Assembly (NCBI GenBank): GCA_029215795.1 | Contig: JARDYH010000001.1 | Location: 294,134,654-294,198,653, forward strand | DNA: 64,000 nucleotides | Source: Anniella stebbinsi | Taxonomy: Eukaryota; Chordata; Lepidosauria; Squamata; Anniellidae | Direction: 5' to 3' | In this document: piece by piece, positions 35,844 to 46,525 of the stretch | Position numbering within the stretch: position 1 is the stretch's first letter | Layout: each line of letters opens with the position of its first letter | Made by a program: the position numbers and the translations under genes | Notes under the pieces: generated by a model | What the model was told of the DNA's origin: nothing | Database searches by the model: none | Seen by the model: only the letters and a program-made list of their open reading frames with translations

Positions 35844-36136
35844 GCCTGGCCCTCCCATTAGGCAAAATGAGGTGGTTGCCTCAGCCAGCAGATCCTGGAT
35901 AGTGTAGAGGGGGCAGTGCTAATTCCCACTGTTGGAGGTTTGAGCTGTGTGTTCCAGGCATCATGTCCTGTACCCCGAAGCTAGCCTGTTGTTCTTAGGT
36001 GCAGTGGAGGAAGCTGTCCCATCACCAGTATCAAATAAAATTCAACTGCCAGTCTGGTTGCCTTTTATAGATGGATTTAGGGTGGGGGTGACATCTTATT
36101 CTTGCCTATGGCAGCAAAATCTCTTCGGCCAGCCCT
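35844..36136. mobile_element. Non-coding DNA element, GCCTGGCCCT ends
   Basis: The left end GGCCTGGCCCTCCCATTAGG and the right end TCGGCCAGCCCTGCC form short imperfect inverted repeats. The words GAGGTGGTTGCCTCAG are shared in inverted form with 23,455-23,700. Confidence 0.4.
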
Positions 36137-37056
36137 GCCAACAAAGCAGCAATGCAATTGCCCAATGACGAATATAATTGCTCTTTATATCAGGAGGGCT
36201 TCTTTTTTGACTATTTCTTCTTCTTGCTCCTTGCTAACAGACACACGACTTGTTCTACCAAACAGGGAGAAAGAGTGAAAATCCACGGGTAAAGCATCTA
36301 GCAAATATCAAATGCAACTCATAACCAATCCTCACATAACTAATTATTGATCTTGTATTGGGAGAGAGGGGGGAGCAATGTAAGAACTAGTCTTTGGACA
36401 AGTCTATTTTGTACGATTGAATTAACTACACCCAGTAAGGAAATTGTCTTTGGAAGAATGATCAATTTGGTCAAAAATGGAAACCCATCAGAAATGATTA
36501 CAGAAATAGAAACACACCCAAAAATGTTTGGTTATGCTACACATATGACTGGAATAAAAGATAAGAGCTTTTCTCATGAACAGCAAACTTATTCTCCTAT
36601 ATATCAGTCCATTGCTCTACACCCTCAACCTTTGATAAGTGCCATGAATTGAATTCACACTGCCAGGTTATCCATTGTATTCATGCTATACAGCAGCAGT
36701 AAGCAGAAGGTAGGTTTCTAGATGTTTTTGAGTTCAAATCTCATAAGGCCTTGTCAGCATGGCCACAATTACACCTTCAGCAGACACAAAATGGAAGAGG
36801 CAGCTGAATTTGGCAAATCTACCTTCTGCCTAACCTTGCCATACAGCGATCACAGCTGCAATGGATGAGTTATCTAGAAGGAGGAGTCTGATGAGCATAG
36901 TGGGATGAACAGACCCACTTGCCAAGCTTATTATACTGGCGGTTATGGCAGCATCTAATACTATACGTACTATATCTAATGTTATATTTAGGCTTAGCCT
37001 TCCGGGAAACGTGGGGCGTGTTGAATTTCCTTAGAGAGGAAAATGGAATACATTTT
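36137..37056. other. Intergenic, nothing recognised
   Basis: A/T-rich unique sequence with short frames that resemble no known protein. Confidence 0.45.
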
Positions 37057-37297
37057 GAGAGCCAGTGTGGTATAGTGGTTAGAGTGTTGGACTGGAACTC
37101 CGGAGATCCGGGTTCTACTTGGCCACGAAGCTCACTGGGTAACCTTGGGTCAGTCACAGCCTGTCAGCCCAACCTACCTTTCAGGGATGTTGTTGTGAAG
37201 ATAAAATGGAGAGGAAGTGGATTATGTACACCACCTTGTGCTGCTTGGAGGGAAAAAAGGCAGGATATAAATGCAATAATTAAACAAACAAATAATA
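37057..37297 (+). mobile_element. tRNA-derived SINE (second family)
   Basis: The head has GTGTGGTATAGTGGTTAGAG (A-box region) and CCGGGTTCTACTT (B-box region). The body has GAAGCTCACTGGGTAACCTT, GGGTCAGTCACAGCC and AAGGCAGGATATAAATGC, then an A-rich tail with AAACAAACAAA. The layout is that of the common squamate tRNA-SINEs; the exact family name is not certain. Confidence 0.8.
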
Positions 37298-38201
37298 CAT
37301 TGGCTTGGAAGTTTATGGTTGGAAAGTTTCTTATCCCTACTTCCTCTCTTAAGCAATCTGCAACCCCCAAAAAGCCTTTCTGGATGATTTGGGAGAGTTT
37401 TTGGACAATGGTGCACAGGGGGAGGGGAGAACCACCCCAAATTTTAGGTGATCCCCTTCCCCATCTGCTCCTTGTGTCCCATTTCACAGTGTTCAGGAGG
37501 GCCCTTTGACCATCCAGAGAGGGGCTTGGGGAGGGGGGCAAGCAACTACCGAGAGGAAGAAAGGATAGGAAACCCATGAACATTTTAAAGTTAACTTAAC
37601 TTAGGATCAACCTTAGACCCACTGAAATCATGATTAACTTAAGTAGCAATGATTTCAAGGAGCAACTCTGACTATAACTAAGTCTGGATCTAACCCCATT
37701 GTATGTATATAAATTAAAATGCCAAATGCAAGACTATCAATGTTGTTTCCGGCCTCACGTTATCCGTCACTATTGCAACTCTTTCTATAACTACTCAGAA
37801 GTAAATGCCACTGAATTAATTGACATGTACTACCAGGCAAGTGTGTATAGGATTGCTGCCTAAATAAGGCAAAGCTAAGCTGGGATACTGCATTAATTAC
37901 ATGACCCAGAAAGGGCCAAAGTACTTCAGGTTTCTTGTCCAAATTACATCATAGACTGAAAAAAGGGCCAGCACCATAAAAGAACTAGAAATCCCCCAAA
38001 AGGGGAGAAGCAGACCCTCAAATGAATGCTTGAAGTGGAAACATTTATCGGAAAATGCCCAACCTGTTTGGCTGCATTTGTTTCTTCAGAGCAAAAGAGA
38101 TTTCCAATCCAGTTAGTCAATTCGTTCAGAACATGTCTCAACGTCACAGTTGTTCATTTTTAATAACGACAAATCCAATATCCTAATTTCTAACTGAGGG
38201 T
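37298..38201. other. Intergenic, nothing recognised
   Basis: No gene. A short AAGTAAATGCCACTGAATT...GTATAGGATTGCTGCC relic near 37,800-37,860 belongs to the same common palindromic repeat type as 17,730-17,845. Confidence 0.4.
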
Positions 38202-38907
38202 TCTTCCAGATGAAGGACTCCTACTGCTACCATTGATAACACAGTGTGCAGCTATTCTTTTTCTGTTTGATGGATTTTCTGCAGCAAGAATAAAGAAGAA
38301 TGAAGCAAGCAGTGGGAAAACATGGGAGGATCATGAATAGAAAACGATGATGACCGGACAAGGGAGGGGTGAATCTGCCAGCTTCTCTTTCTCCTACCTT
38401 TGAATTGTTTCACTCCCGCATTCTATCTGTTATGTTTAGGAAGAAATTGGCAAAGCTTGGTAAGTTTTTTCTAAAAACAAAAGGAAAAAAAATCAAACAT
38501 TCTCACCCATCTGAACCAGCCAAATTCAAGAAGTATAGCTGCTTCCAGCATAGCGAGGATCATGTTGTGCCATGGAGCTGTTATAGATGAGGAGCCTCTC
38601 AGAAAAAAAGAGGTGTCAGCACTGGAAGCGTAGTTGAATACACAGGGATCCTGAGTGAGGCTTTTAGAAATTAAGCACTCATGGATGGATGATCTCTCAG
38701 TTAAATTTTCCCCCACATTCTTTTGTTTTGTTTTAAAACCTCAAGTTATTTCCACCCTGTTTTGTGTTTTTGTTAAGTTATTAAAAAAAATATGAACCAA
38801 ACAAAATCCCCATCTATTCGTATTCTGCACACACCCACACATCCACACACACCATGCATTTTTGTGAATGAGGCAGGGAGATGGCACAATAAAGCCTCAT
38901 CTGGAAG
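38202..38907. mobile_element. Non-autonomous DNA element, CTTCCAGATGAGG ends
   Basis: It begins TTCTTCCAGATGAAGGAC and ends GCCTCATCTGGAAGCAC. The last 50 bases (GTGAATGAGGCAGGGAGATGG...) match the right end of 15,775-15,995. No protein is encoded. Confidence 0.45.
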
Positions 38908-39234
38908 CACATGGAAAAGAAAAGATTACATAACTAGGGGAATCTTTATCTGTAGCATTAGTTTATTAACTTTTCATTTTAAGAGAGCGTCGAAAATAAA
39001 TTAACCCACCAAAGTAAACTTCTCATCAGTAAAGAAAATGATTTGTGGAGATGTAAAAATTGGTCCTCTTCTCCCTTTTAGAATTGTTTGATGCAAGTCT
39101 TTGGAATGCTTGGATATACATAGTGATCATCTAAGCAGCAGAGCAAAATCCTGTTTCAATTGGCTTGAGTTTGCTGCCATCTGGTGTCCAGTTTGAGATA
39201 ATGATTTATAACTCACAAAAAAACCCTCCTCGAG

Positions 39235-39681
39235 ATTATCCTGTCCCCATAATATACCCTGTAAAAAATTTGAGGTCCAGATATTTTCTCTGCTGATATG
39301 TGATCTTGAGGTATTGGATTAACACAATAATTTGGGTAGACAGTCTGATTCTTGTGCGAAACTTTCTTTGCCGCTATTTTCAAAATGGTGGACAATTTTC
39401 TTTAGGGCGCTAGTTTTCGTCAACCACAGAAGTTACTATCTTCTGTTTGGTATCAAATTATAGTTTTGTTGGGTCAAGGAGTTCAATGAATATGCTATTT
39501 TAATTGTTGGAGCACTCCTTCCACCATTTTCCAAGATGGTGCTGAAATGTTGTCTCATTTACTTGACAAATCAAAATACAAAAGTGATTTTTGGCTTTAA
39601 ACCATAAGGTTTTTGGGTCAAGGAGGTCAACATGGCATTAATTTTGATGGAAAAGCTGTCCTTCCACCATTTTTAAAAATG
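39235..39681 (+). repeat. Left long inverted repeat of the CXC element
   Basis: Pairs with 44,721-45,167. Well-kept words include GGATTAACACAATAATTTGGG, CTTTAGGGCGCTAGTTTT and GACAAATCAAAATACAAA. Both arms also contain repeated CCACCATTTT(C/T) words. Confidence 0.8.
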
Positions 39682-39889
39682 GCATCCAAACATCTATCTC
39701 TACAATAGGCCATTTAATGAAAATGTGTAGCTTATATGGTCTTTTTTCATGATGTATGCTAAAATATTATGGTTTATTACATTATTAATTTAAAAAAGGA
39801 ATGAAATTTGAGTTTATTTTATTTTATATACTAGTCAGCTACTGCTATTGCTTCACATTTTTATCTTTTTTCTCAGCATGAGCATTCAG

Positions 39890-40072
39890 ATGATACTTCA
39901 GTCTCTGTGGTTAAAGTGGCTTCTGAACAGGCCCATTATGGCTTAGTGTGTTGTGTGAACCATGCCTTACCATGGGGCTACATAACCATGGTTTAAACTT
40001 GCTCACTAACCATTCGCTGCAAAAGGGTTGGAGGCCTAACCATGGCGTAGCACTTCATCTAAACAGGCCCAA
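39890..40072. mobile_element. Rearranged MITE fragment (GTTCAGA family)
   Basis: It carries CATTCAGATGATACTTCAGTCTC at the left, GGCTTCTGAACAGGCCC inside and CTAAACAGGCCC at the right. It is a scrambled relative of 31,664-31,893, inside the CXC element. Confidence 0.45.
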
Positions 40073-40869
40073 TATCAGCAACAGGCATAGAGAAATGGAG
40101 CTGCAAATTTGTTTCAGACTTGCCATGCCAGAAGGTGAAAAATCACTACAGTCCAGTCATTTGACCTAGTCTTCTAGAGACCTTCATTGTCTCAGATGAT
40201 ATGGATATCATGTCTTCTGATGATGTTGTTGCAAAAGCATCTACAAATGATTTTTTCATAATGCTTTTTAGGTGTGGTCTGTCAAATGAAGAAAAAAAGA
40301 AAGTTCCTACATGGTGTGGATTTTTTGGTGCAAAGCAGTGTTTGTGGAAGGATGTACTTGACCTAAGAGACCAAAACAAAATAAAAACTCACAAAATGTT
40401 TGATGCACTAAGTGGGAAGGTTGAATATCTGAGAACGAAGTTTGAGGCTTTTGTTAAAGAGTGTGGAGAGAAATCTGAACTGTGTAAGAATTGCGAAGTC
40501 TTCCTCAAGATCGTTTCCATAGTGAAAAACTTGATTGTTGATGGTTGTGATGGTAACTGGAATCTGCATATTGAAACTGTGCAGTCTTTGCTTCCCATTT
40601 TTCATTACTTTGACTGCATCAATTATCTACAGTATGGTAGTTGGTACCTGGCGAGAGTAAAGAAACTGGAGCATGAGAACCCCTTCCTTTACCAAAAATT
40701 CATTGAAGGACATTTTGTTGTGAAGGATAAAGAGGGGGAGATTAAGTGCTGCAGCTCCTGATATGAAATTGGAGCAAACCATTCAAAGGTCCCAGAAAAG
40801 TTCAAAAGGCATCGTCGGGCAAACACAAAGAAGTAATTAGGTTGCTGAGTGGCAGTTAGCATTAAAAAC

Positions 40870-41009
40870 ATCTTAACATTTTTAAGATGTTTTTAATGTT
40901 GTATTTTTCTCTTGTTTTAAAAATTTTTTTTTAACTGTTGTGATTTTTATGTTTTATATTGTTGTTGTTCCCCGCCTTGATCCGGAGGGAGAGGCGGGCT
41001 ACAAATAAA

Positions 41010-41040
<31 letters not shown>
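40870..41040 (+). mobile_element. LINE-type 3' tail with (ATT)n
   Basis: Contains GTTGTTCCCCGCCTTGATCC, GGAGAGGCGGGCTACAAATA and an (ATT)n tract. Same tail as the reverse-strand copy at 632-920. It interrupts the CXC pseudogene. Confidence 0.7.
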
Positions 41041-41043
<3 letters not shown>

Positions 41044-41109
41044 TAGTGTACCTCAACATTTTGATGATTGGGAATTTATTTCGAGAGCTTACCCATACTG
41101 ATTTAGTTG

Positions 41110-41205
41110 ATTGATGTGATATATTGTTGTTGTTCCCCGCCTCGATCCGGAGGGAGAGGCGGGCTACAAATAAATATTATTATTATTATTATTATTATTA
41201 TCATA
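41110..41205 (+). repeat. Duplicate of the LINE tail
   Basis: TATATTGTTGTTGTTCCCCG through AATAAATATTATT repeats the end of the tail at 40,950-41,040 with only one or two differences, about 70 bases after the first copy ends. Confidence 0.7.
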
Positions 41206-41876
41206 CCCCATCATGAACTTCTGGGGAAAAAGGTGAGCATTTGATGAAAATCTTGCGCGACTCCTAGATTTCATTCAACAGCATGGAAGTAACTGAGTCA
41301 GTGCCGCTTCACAGCTTTGTAACAAAACAATATGTGAATGATATTATAAAGGATCAAATTCTTGATGTCTTAAGGCATGTTCAAATTTGTATCAGCACCT
41401 CAGGCAGGAGAGATTTATATCAAAAAAAGATAAAGCTGTCAGACACAATCTCTAAAGTAAAGCTACCATCTTTTGCTAGAAAAAGCATCCCAGAGCCTAC
41501 CACACCCAAACTTATAACTAAGAAATAATTGATCAAGCACATAGAGATATGGATATTACGAAAGAAAGGGGAGACGCAATAGAGAAAATTATGGAGCATG
41601 ATGTACTGTCAATAAATATGTCGTTAGATGGTAATGCACCTACAAAACCAGCAAAACACATTCTCACAGCATAGCTCGAGAAGCATCTCCCCCCACTAAG
41701 ATTTTGAATTCACCATTGAAAACCACTGTTGTAGGTGACTTTATGTCCCGAATATGAATGCTTAAGATGTCAGCAATGAAAAACTTTGGAGAAGTTGTTA
41801 ACAATGTAGTCAAGGGATCAACATCAGTATGTTCTCTTCAAGAACTTCATTTTGTTTTTGACAGCTATTTGCAGCT

Positions 41877-42078
41877 GGGTTTGTTTTGTTTTTGTAGTTT
41901 TTTTGAAGTGTTGAAGTGGTTTTTAAATGTACAGATTGTGTGTATGTTGTATGTTTTTGCTGTTTTAATTTTTGTATATTGTTTTTAATTGTTTTTAATC
42001 CTATGTAAACCGCCCAGAGAGCTTCGGCTATGGGGCGGTATACAAATGTAATAAATAAATAATAAATAAATAAATAAA
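41877..42078 (+). mobile_element. L2 LINE 3' UTR end
   Basis: The block from TTTGTTTTGTTTTTGTAG to the (AAAT)n tail is almost the same as 3310-3500. It splits the CXC coding region between FDSYLQL and a continuing frame at about 42,080. Confidence 0.85.
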
Positions 42079-43078
42079 GGAATGCAGGAGGATAAGAGAA
42101 TCTACCAGTGGTACAATAGATCTGGCTGTAATCGAAACCAATACACCAGTACCTGTCAGCTTGAAAAATTCTGGTCATCTACCTTAAACGAGACAAATCT
42201 GCAGAAATTAGCATGAACAGCAGTGCAAGAGGAAGCAGAAAAAGCTATTTGTCCACTGGTATCTAGCGGTTCAGTCATTGATGATGAGTTGTAACCTGCA
42301 GTTCAATTCACAAGAGAAGGGACTCATGTTCTTGAACAACTAAAGAATACATTGGAAGAGGCTGACCTTAGAATTGTCCCACATGTAAACTGGACAGTTC
42401 ACAATGGTACAGAGAGAGTTGTTGTGCTTTTGAATGATACTATGTCGTCTTGCTTCTTTGATTTATGACCAGTTGGGTTTCCAGAGGTATATCTCAGTTA
42501 TGGGTATGTTTTGGAACAGGGTAGAATCATCGCTCCATTCCAGTTCATGAACTCTTCAAAAAGTTAGGTCCACAGATGTCAAGAGCAGTCATAAAGGCTC
42601 ATATTCTAACAGGAGATGACGAAACGAGCAAAATTTGGATGAAGTTAGAGCTCTAAGTGCCAAACCAACAAAATACCGTACCAAATTTGGGGAAACACCT
42701 GATAGCTGTCATTTTGAGGAAGTGGAGAAGTACTTTGTACACATCTGGGAACTTCAATCAAAATGTGACACTTTTGACAGTCTGCATTTCAGTGAGTATA
42801 AAAGATCTGTACCAATCAGTAAGCTTCCTCCCACATCATGCTCTATAAGAGGTTTAGGGTTATCTGGTAAGAAGATGTATGTGCCTCTTTGAGAGTGTTC
42901 ATCCAAAAGTAGACACATGTGATTGTGGCTGGGAAAATGATATTGATGTCCTATGACCAAAACAGTTCTTGAACTTCCTGCCAAATGAACTTGTATGTGT
43001 ATGTAACTGTAAGGTTTGTGGTACAATGAGATGCCCATGTTGAAACACAGTGATCAAATGCACACATTTTTGTAAATG

Positions 43079-43268
43079 TTTGGAAAATAACTGCAAAAAC
43101 ACTTATGTTAAATTGCTTTAATATTTCTTAGGGGTGTGCACTGGATCGGGTCCGATCCACAATCCGGAGCCGATCCAGGGGAAATCGTGGATCGGACCCG
43201 ATCCAGTGCACACCCCTAAGAAATATTAAAGCAATTTAACATAAGTGTTTTTGCAGTTATTTTCCAAA
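43079..43268. repeat. Perfect 82-bp inverted repeat, 26-bp loop
   Basis: Bases 43,079-43,160 are the exact reverse complement of 43,187-43,268. The outer 50 bases of each arm are CXC-element sequence (they include the end of the CXC coding region); the inner 32 bases are the hAT-like element end. Confidence 0.95.
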
Positions 43269-44150
43269 TCACCCCTCTGGATCATCCGATCTTTCCCAAA
43301 CCGGTCCGGAAGGACCCAATCCGGTTTGGAAAAAATCAGAGGACAGCCGGGAGGGCTTACCTGGCAGGGTTGTTCGCTTCCATCGGTGGGTGCCAGCAGG
43401 CACCCGCCGATGGAAGCAGAGAGCCTTGCCAGGTAAGGATCGGGGGGCTTACCTGGTGGGGTGTCCTCCTTCTGCTGCTGGTAAACTACTGCGAACTAGG
43501 CCTCGCAGCCTAGTTTACAGGAGGGCGTCAGGTGATGTCATCACCTGGCACTCTCCTGTAAACTAGGCCGCAAGGCCTAGTTTGTAGTAGTTTACCGGCA
43601 ACAGACGGAGGACACCCCGCCAGGTAAGGAGCAGGGGGGGCTTACCTGGTGGAGCTGTCCGCTTCCATCGGCAGGTGCCAGTGGGCGCCCGCTGATGGAA
43701 GCGGACAGCCCGGCCAGGTGAGGATCGCGGGGGGGGCTCACCTGGAGGGGCTTACCTGCCGGGGCTGTCCACTTCCATCGGCGGGTGTCAGTGGGCGCCC
43801 GCCAATGGAGGTTGACAGCGGGGGGCTTACTTGCCGGGGCCATCCGTAACGGATGGCCCCATCAGGTAAGAAGCGCAAGGGGGGAGGAGGAAGTTAAGCC
43901 CCCACTCACCCACCTACCGCCAGGTTTTCCCCATAGACTTGCATTAGGGGAAAGCTTTCTTTCCCCAATGCAAGTCTATGGGGAAAACAAAAATGGCGGC
44001 CGATCCAAAAATCGGACGTCCGATTTTCAGATTGGGATACGGCCCGATCCAGTCCGGGGGGCCTCTGATTTTGTCTGATCCAATCCGGGACAAAATTGGA
44101 GGTCCCGATCTGGGTCCCGATCCGATCTGGGGGGTCCCTGCACATCCCTA
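43129..44150. mobile_element. hAT-like element with internal palindromic modules
   Basis: It starts TAGGGGTGTGCACTGG and ends TGCACATCCCTA, the same end type as 4686-5861 and 48,545-49,717. The flanks ATATTTCT and ATTATTTCT suggest an 8-bp target duplication with a one-base slip. The subterminal regions are rich in GGATCGG/CCGATCC. The interior holds an 82-bp inverted repeat shared with flanking DNA, then several CTTACCTGG...CCAGGTAAG palindromes. No transposase. Confidence 0.65.
43340..43870. repeat. Repeated palindromic modules inside the hAT-like element
   Basis: At least three units of roughly 80-100 bases carry CTTACCTGG at the left, CTTCCATCGGCGGGTGCCAG in the middle and its complement, ending CCAGGTAAG or similar. 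Between the first and second unit lies another palindrome with GGCCTCGCAGCCTAGTTTAC and GTAAACTAGGCCGCAAGGCC (about 43,480-43,610). Confidence 0.7.
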
Positions 44151-44193
44151 ATTATTTCTGTATATTTTTTATGTTTTAGGAAGTCTTTAGATA

Positions 44194-44458
44194 CTATGGG
44201 CCTGTTCAGAAAACACGTTAAACCCTGCTGGTTAAGGCTTTTGGTTAAGCATAAGGGTTTAAGGTGTCCTGTGCGATGTGTTTTGCTAAACCCTGTTCAC
44301 TCAATAACCACAGTCAGACCATTTGCAGCAGAGTTAGAGGCTCTATCCATGGCTTAAAGTGTTGTCTGTGACAGCATAGCTTGTGGTTAGTGTTAACCCC
44401 AGAGAACCACAGTTTCACTAACCACAGAGCCTGAAGTGTCTTCTGAGCAGGCCCATAG
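44194..44458. mobile_element. MITE (GTTCAGA family), inverted copy
   Basis: It begins CTATGGGCCTGTTCAGAAAA and ends GTCTTCTGAGCAGGCCCATAG. Its interior is the reverse complement of 31,664-31,893 and 57,414-57,669. It lies inside the CXC element. Confidence 0.7.
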
Positions 44459-44720
44459 TTTAGCTCAAAATGCTTAATCATCATGGTTTAACATGTTGTC
44501 TGAACAGTGCCATTGTTGGCTTGCCAGGCCCTACTCCACCACTGCAATTCTGAAAGAGCACAAGAACTGTATCATGAATGCCATGTTTCCCTGATAATGA
44601 AGAGTTATCCTGGAAATCAAAATTATCAAGACAACACTAGTTCCAGCCTTTTCAGTCATAGTTTCATATTTTTGATTTCACCAAACTTGAAAAGAGAAGA
44701 CCCCATTAAAAATGATTGCA

Positions 44721-45167
44721 TATTTTTAAAAATGGTAGGACAGCCTTTCCATCATAATTAATGCTATTGTTGACATCCTTGACCCAAAAAAACTATAGTT
44801 TAAAGCCAAAATCACATTTGTATGTTGATTTGTCAAGTAAATGAGAAAATGAGACATTTCAGTGCCATCTTGGAAAATGGTGGAAAGAGCACTCTGACAA
44901 TTAAAATAGCATATCCTTTGAACTCCTTGACCCTGAAAACCTATAATTTGATACCAAACAGAAGATAGTAACTTCTGTGGTTGACAAAAACTAGCGCCCT
45001 AAAGTAAATTGACCACCATTTTGAAAATAGTGCCTAAAAAGTTTTGCACAAGAATCAGAATGTCTACCCAAATTATTATGTTAATCCAATACTTTAAGAT
45101 CACATATCAGTAGAGCAAATATTTGGACCTCAACATTTTTATGGGGGTGTATCATGGGGACTGGATC
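44721..45167 (-). repeat. Right long inverted repeat of the CXC element
   Basis: Reverse complement of 39,235-39,681 with substitutions and small gaps. The arm ends at ATGGGGACTGGATC. Confidence 0.8.
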
Positions 45168-46525
45168 AATAAAAGTCTCAGCTGTCGCAAGCATGAAAAA
45201 TGTTTGGGCTAGACTCAGCCAAAGCTAAGCAATCTGAAGTCCCATTGACTGCTGTGAGAGTAAAAGTACATGCTTAAGACACTCCGATTGACATCAATAA
45301 AATTTAAGACAGCTTCTTGGCTAGATCTTGCATTTAATTATCTGTAGCCTAACAGTAGGATTTATGTACTGAGTTTGCTGACAAAATAATGCCTGCACAT
45401 CATTGAAAACCTTGAGTGCTGTACTCCACCTGTCTCTGCTATGTGATCCAAGAGGAAAATTAAGTCAGAAAACCATGGAAGATACTTTAATATTTGCAGT
45501 CGTCCAGATTCTAAATGGGCAAGTGGTACACAAATCAGGACACACATACTCTGTCCCTGAGTGAACATAGACTTCCAAATTGAGGTGTGCAACTAATGGT
45601 TTGTGCTTCTCAGCATAGTTAACTGCTCTGATTCAGCAATTATCACTTGTTGCTTCTAATACTACCCTAGAACATGGCTGGATGATTTGTGGTTTTGCAG
45701 ATGTTTTGGCCTACAACTCCTATCAGCCCTCACCATTGGCTATGCTGGCTAGATGAGAATTGTAGGCCCAAACATCAGAGGGGCCACAAGTTGCTCACCC
45801 CTGCTCTGTAGGGATGTACACATCCCCATCTTCAATTCCATTCCATGCATCTATTGAGTTCAGTAGGAACGAATGGAGCACAGCACATCCTCAATGGGCA
45901 TTACGCAATGGTCTTGGTGGATTAGGTAACATGTTCAGAGCTCAACCCTATGGGCAAGACACCCAAATGATAAAGGCCTCAGAGACTGGAGGTCTCCACC
46001 TATTCTTTGCCCTGCTGAGTTCCTGCCAGACTTTTTCTTTAGGCGGGTCTCTGAGCCTCTTTAATTCACTCCGTCTGCCAGAGGCAGGAGCTGAGAGGCC
46101 TTTGGATCCAGTGGTTTTACAGTTTCTTCCTCCCCCCACCCCCACTGGACTGCCCAAACACACCCATTTCCTCCCTTCCTAATGTTGGAATCCTGTGACG
46201 GCTGGGCAGGGCCTGTGGGAGTGGGAAGAGCTGTATCTCTGGCCTCAGAAGGGGTGATGTGCAGCATCCTATAGTTGTCTAGACACACTGTCTAGAGGAC
46301 ATAGGATTGCACTCATTTAATATTAAGAACACTAAAATAAAATAAAAAATCTAGATCTAGAACACAAGGAAATTGGATTGATCAACACGAGACATCCTTA
46401 CCACTGCTACTTCGGCCATCATTTATACAGCATATGAACTACGCAAAACATATCCCAATCCTTCTGTAGGTGGTGACAATAAAAACGGCACTAAGAGCAG
46501 CAAATCTGAATAAATAAGCATCAAA
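45168..46525. other. Intergenic between CXC element and NAV2 3' UTR
   Basis: No gene is supported. It contains the hAT-like MITE at 45,685-45,803 and a relic of the ACATAGGATTGCACTC repeat near 46,300. Confidence 0.4.
45685..45803. mobile_element. hAT-like palindromic MITE (CAGGGGTGGGCAA type)
   Basis: The right end CCACAAGTTGCTCACCCCTG is intact and the left end has decayed. Inside, GGCCTACAACTCCTATCAGCC pairs with AGATGAGAATTGTAGGCCC. Same family as 55,822-55,956. Confidence 0.65.

Larger units (their letters stand above)
40201..43121 (+). pseudogene. Decayed CXC-domain (tesmin/TSO1-like) element protein
   Basis: An intact frame covers 40,201-40,761 (186 codons, WCGFFGAKQCLWKDVLDLRD near the N-terminus). 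The coding sequence then seems to continue in a shifted frame (APDMKLEQTIQRSQKS near 40,750) and in pieces: DITKERGDAIEKIMEHDVL near 41,552, FDSYLQL near 41,860, and KFGETPDSCHFEEVEKYFV near 42,678. At 42,996-43,094 a cysteine motif reads CVCNCKVC, RCPC, KCTHFCKC and NCKN, the pattern of a CXC DNA-binding domain, with an in-frame TGA at 43,041. The end is TAA at 43,119-43,121. Several stops, frame changes and LINE insertions make it non-functional. I recall similar uncharacterised multi-copy animal proteins, but cannot verify that here. Confidence 0.6.
39235..45167. mobile_element. Candidate large DNA transposon with ~447-bp inverted ends and CXC protein
   Basis: The stretch 39,235-39,681 and the reverse complement of 44,721-45,167 align along their whole length, sharing for example TGATATGTGATCTT, TATTGGATTAACA and CAAAATGGTGG, with scattered substitutions and small gaps. 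Between them is a decayed coding region on the + strand (40,201-43,121) that ends in a CXC cysteine motif. Later insertions are a LINE tail (40,870-41,040), its repeat (41,110-41,205), an L2 tail (about 41,877-42,078), a hAT-like element (43,129-44,150) and a small MITE (44,194-44,458). No target duplication is obvious: the arms stop matching at GATTATCCTGTCCCC / GATCCAGTCCCC. The mobile-element reading is an inference. Confidence 0.6.

Noticed and set aside
43340..43870. CRISPR-like array of regular repeats
   Set aside because: The units are palindromic, irregularly spaced and lie within a hAT-like element in vertebrate DNA; there are no unique equal-length spacers.
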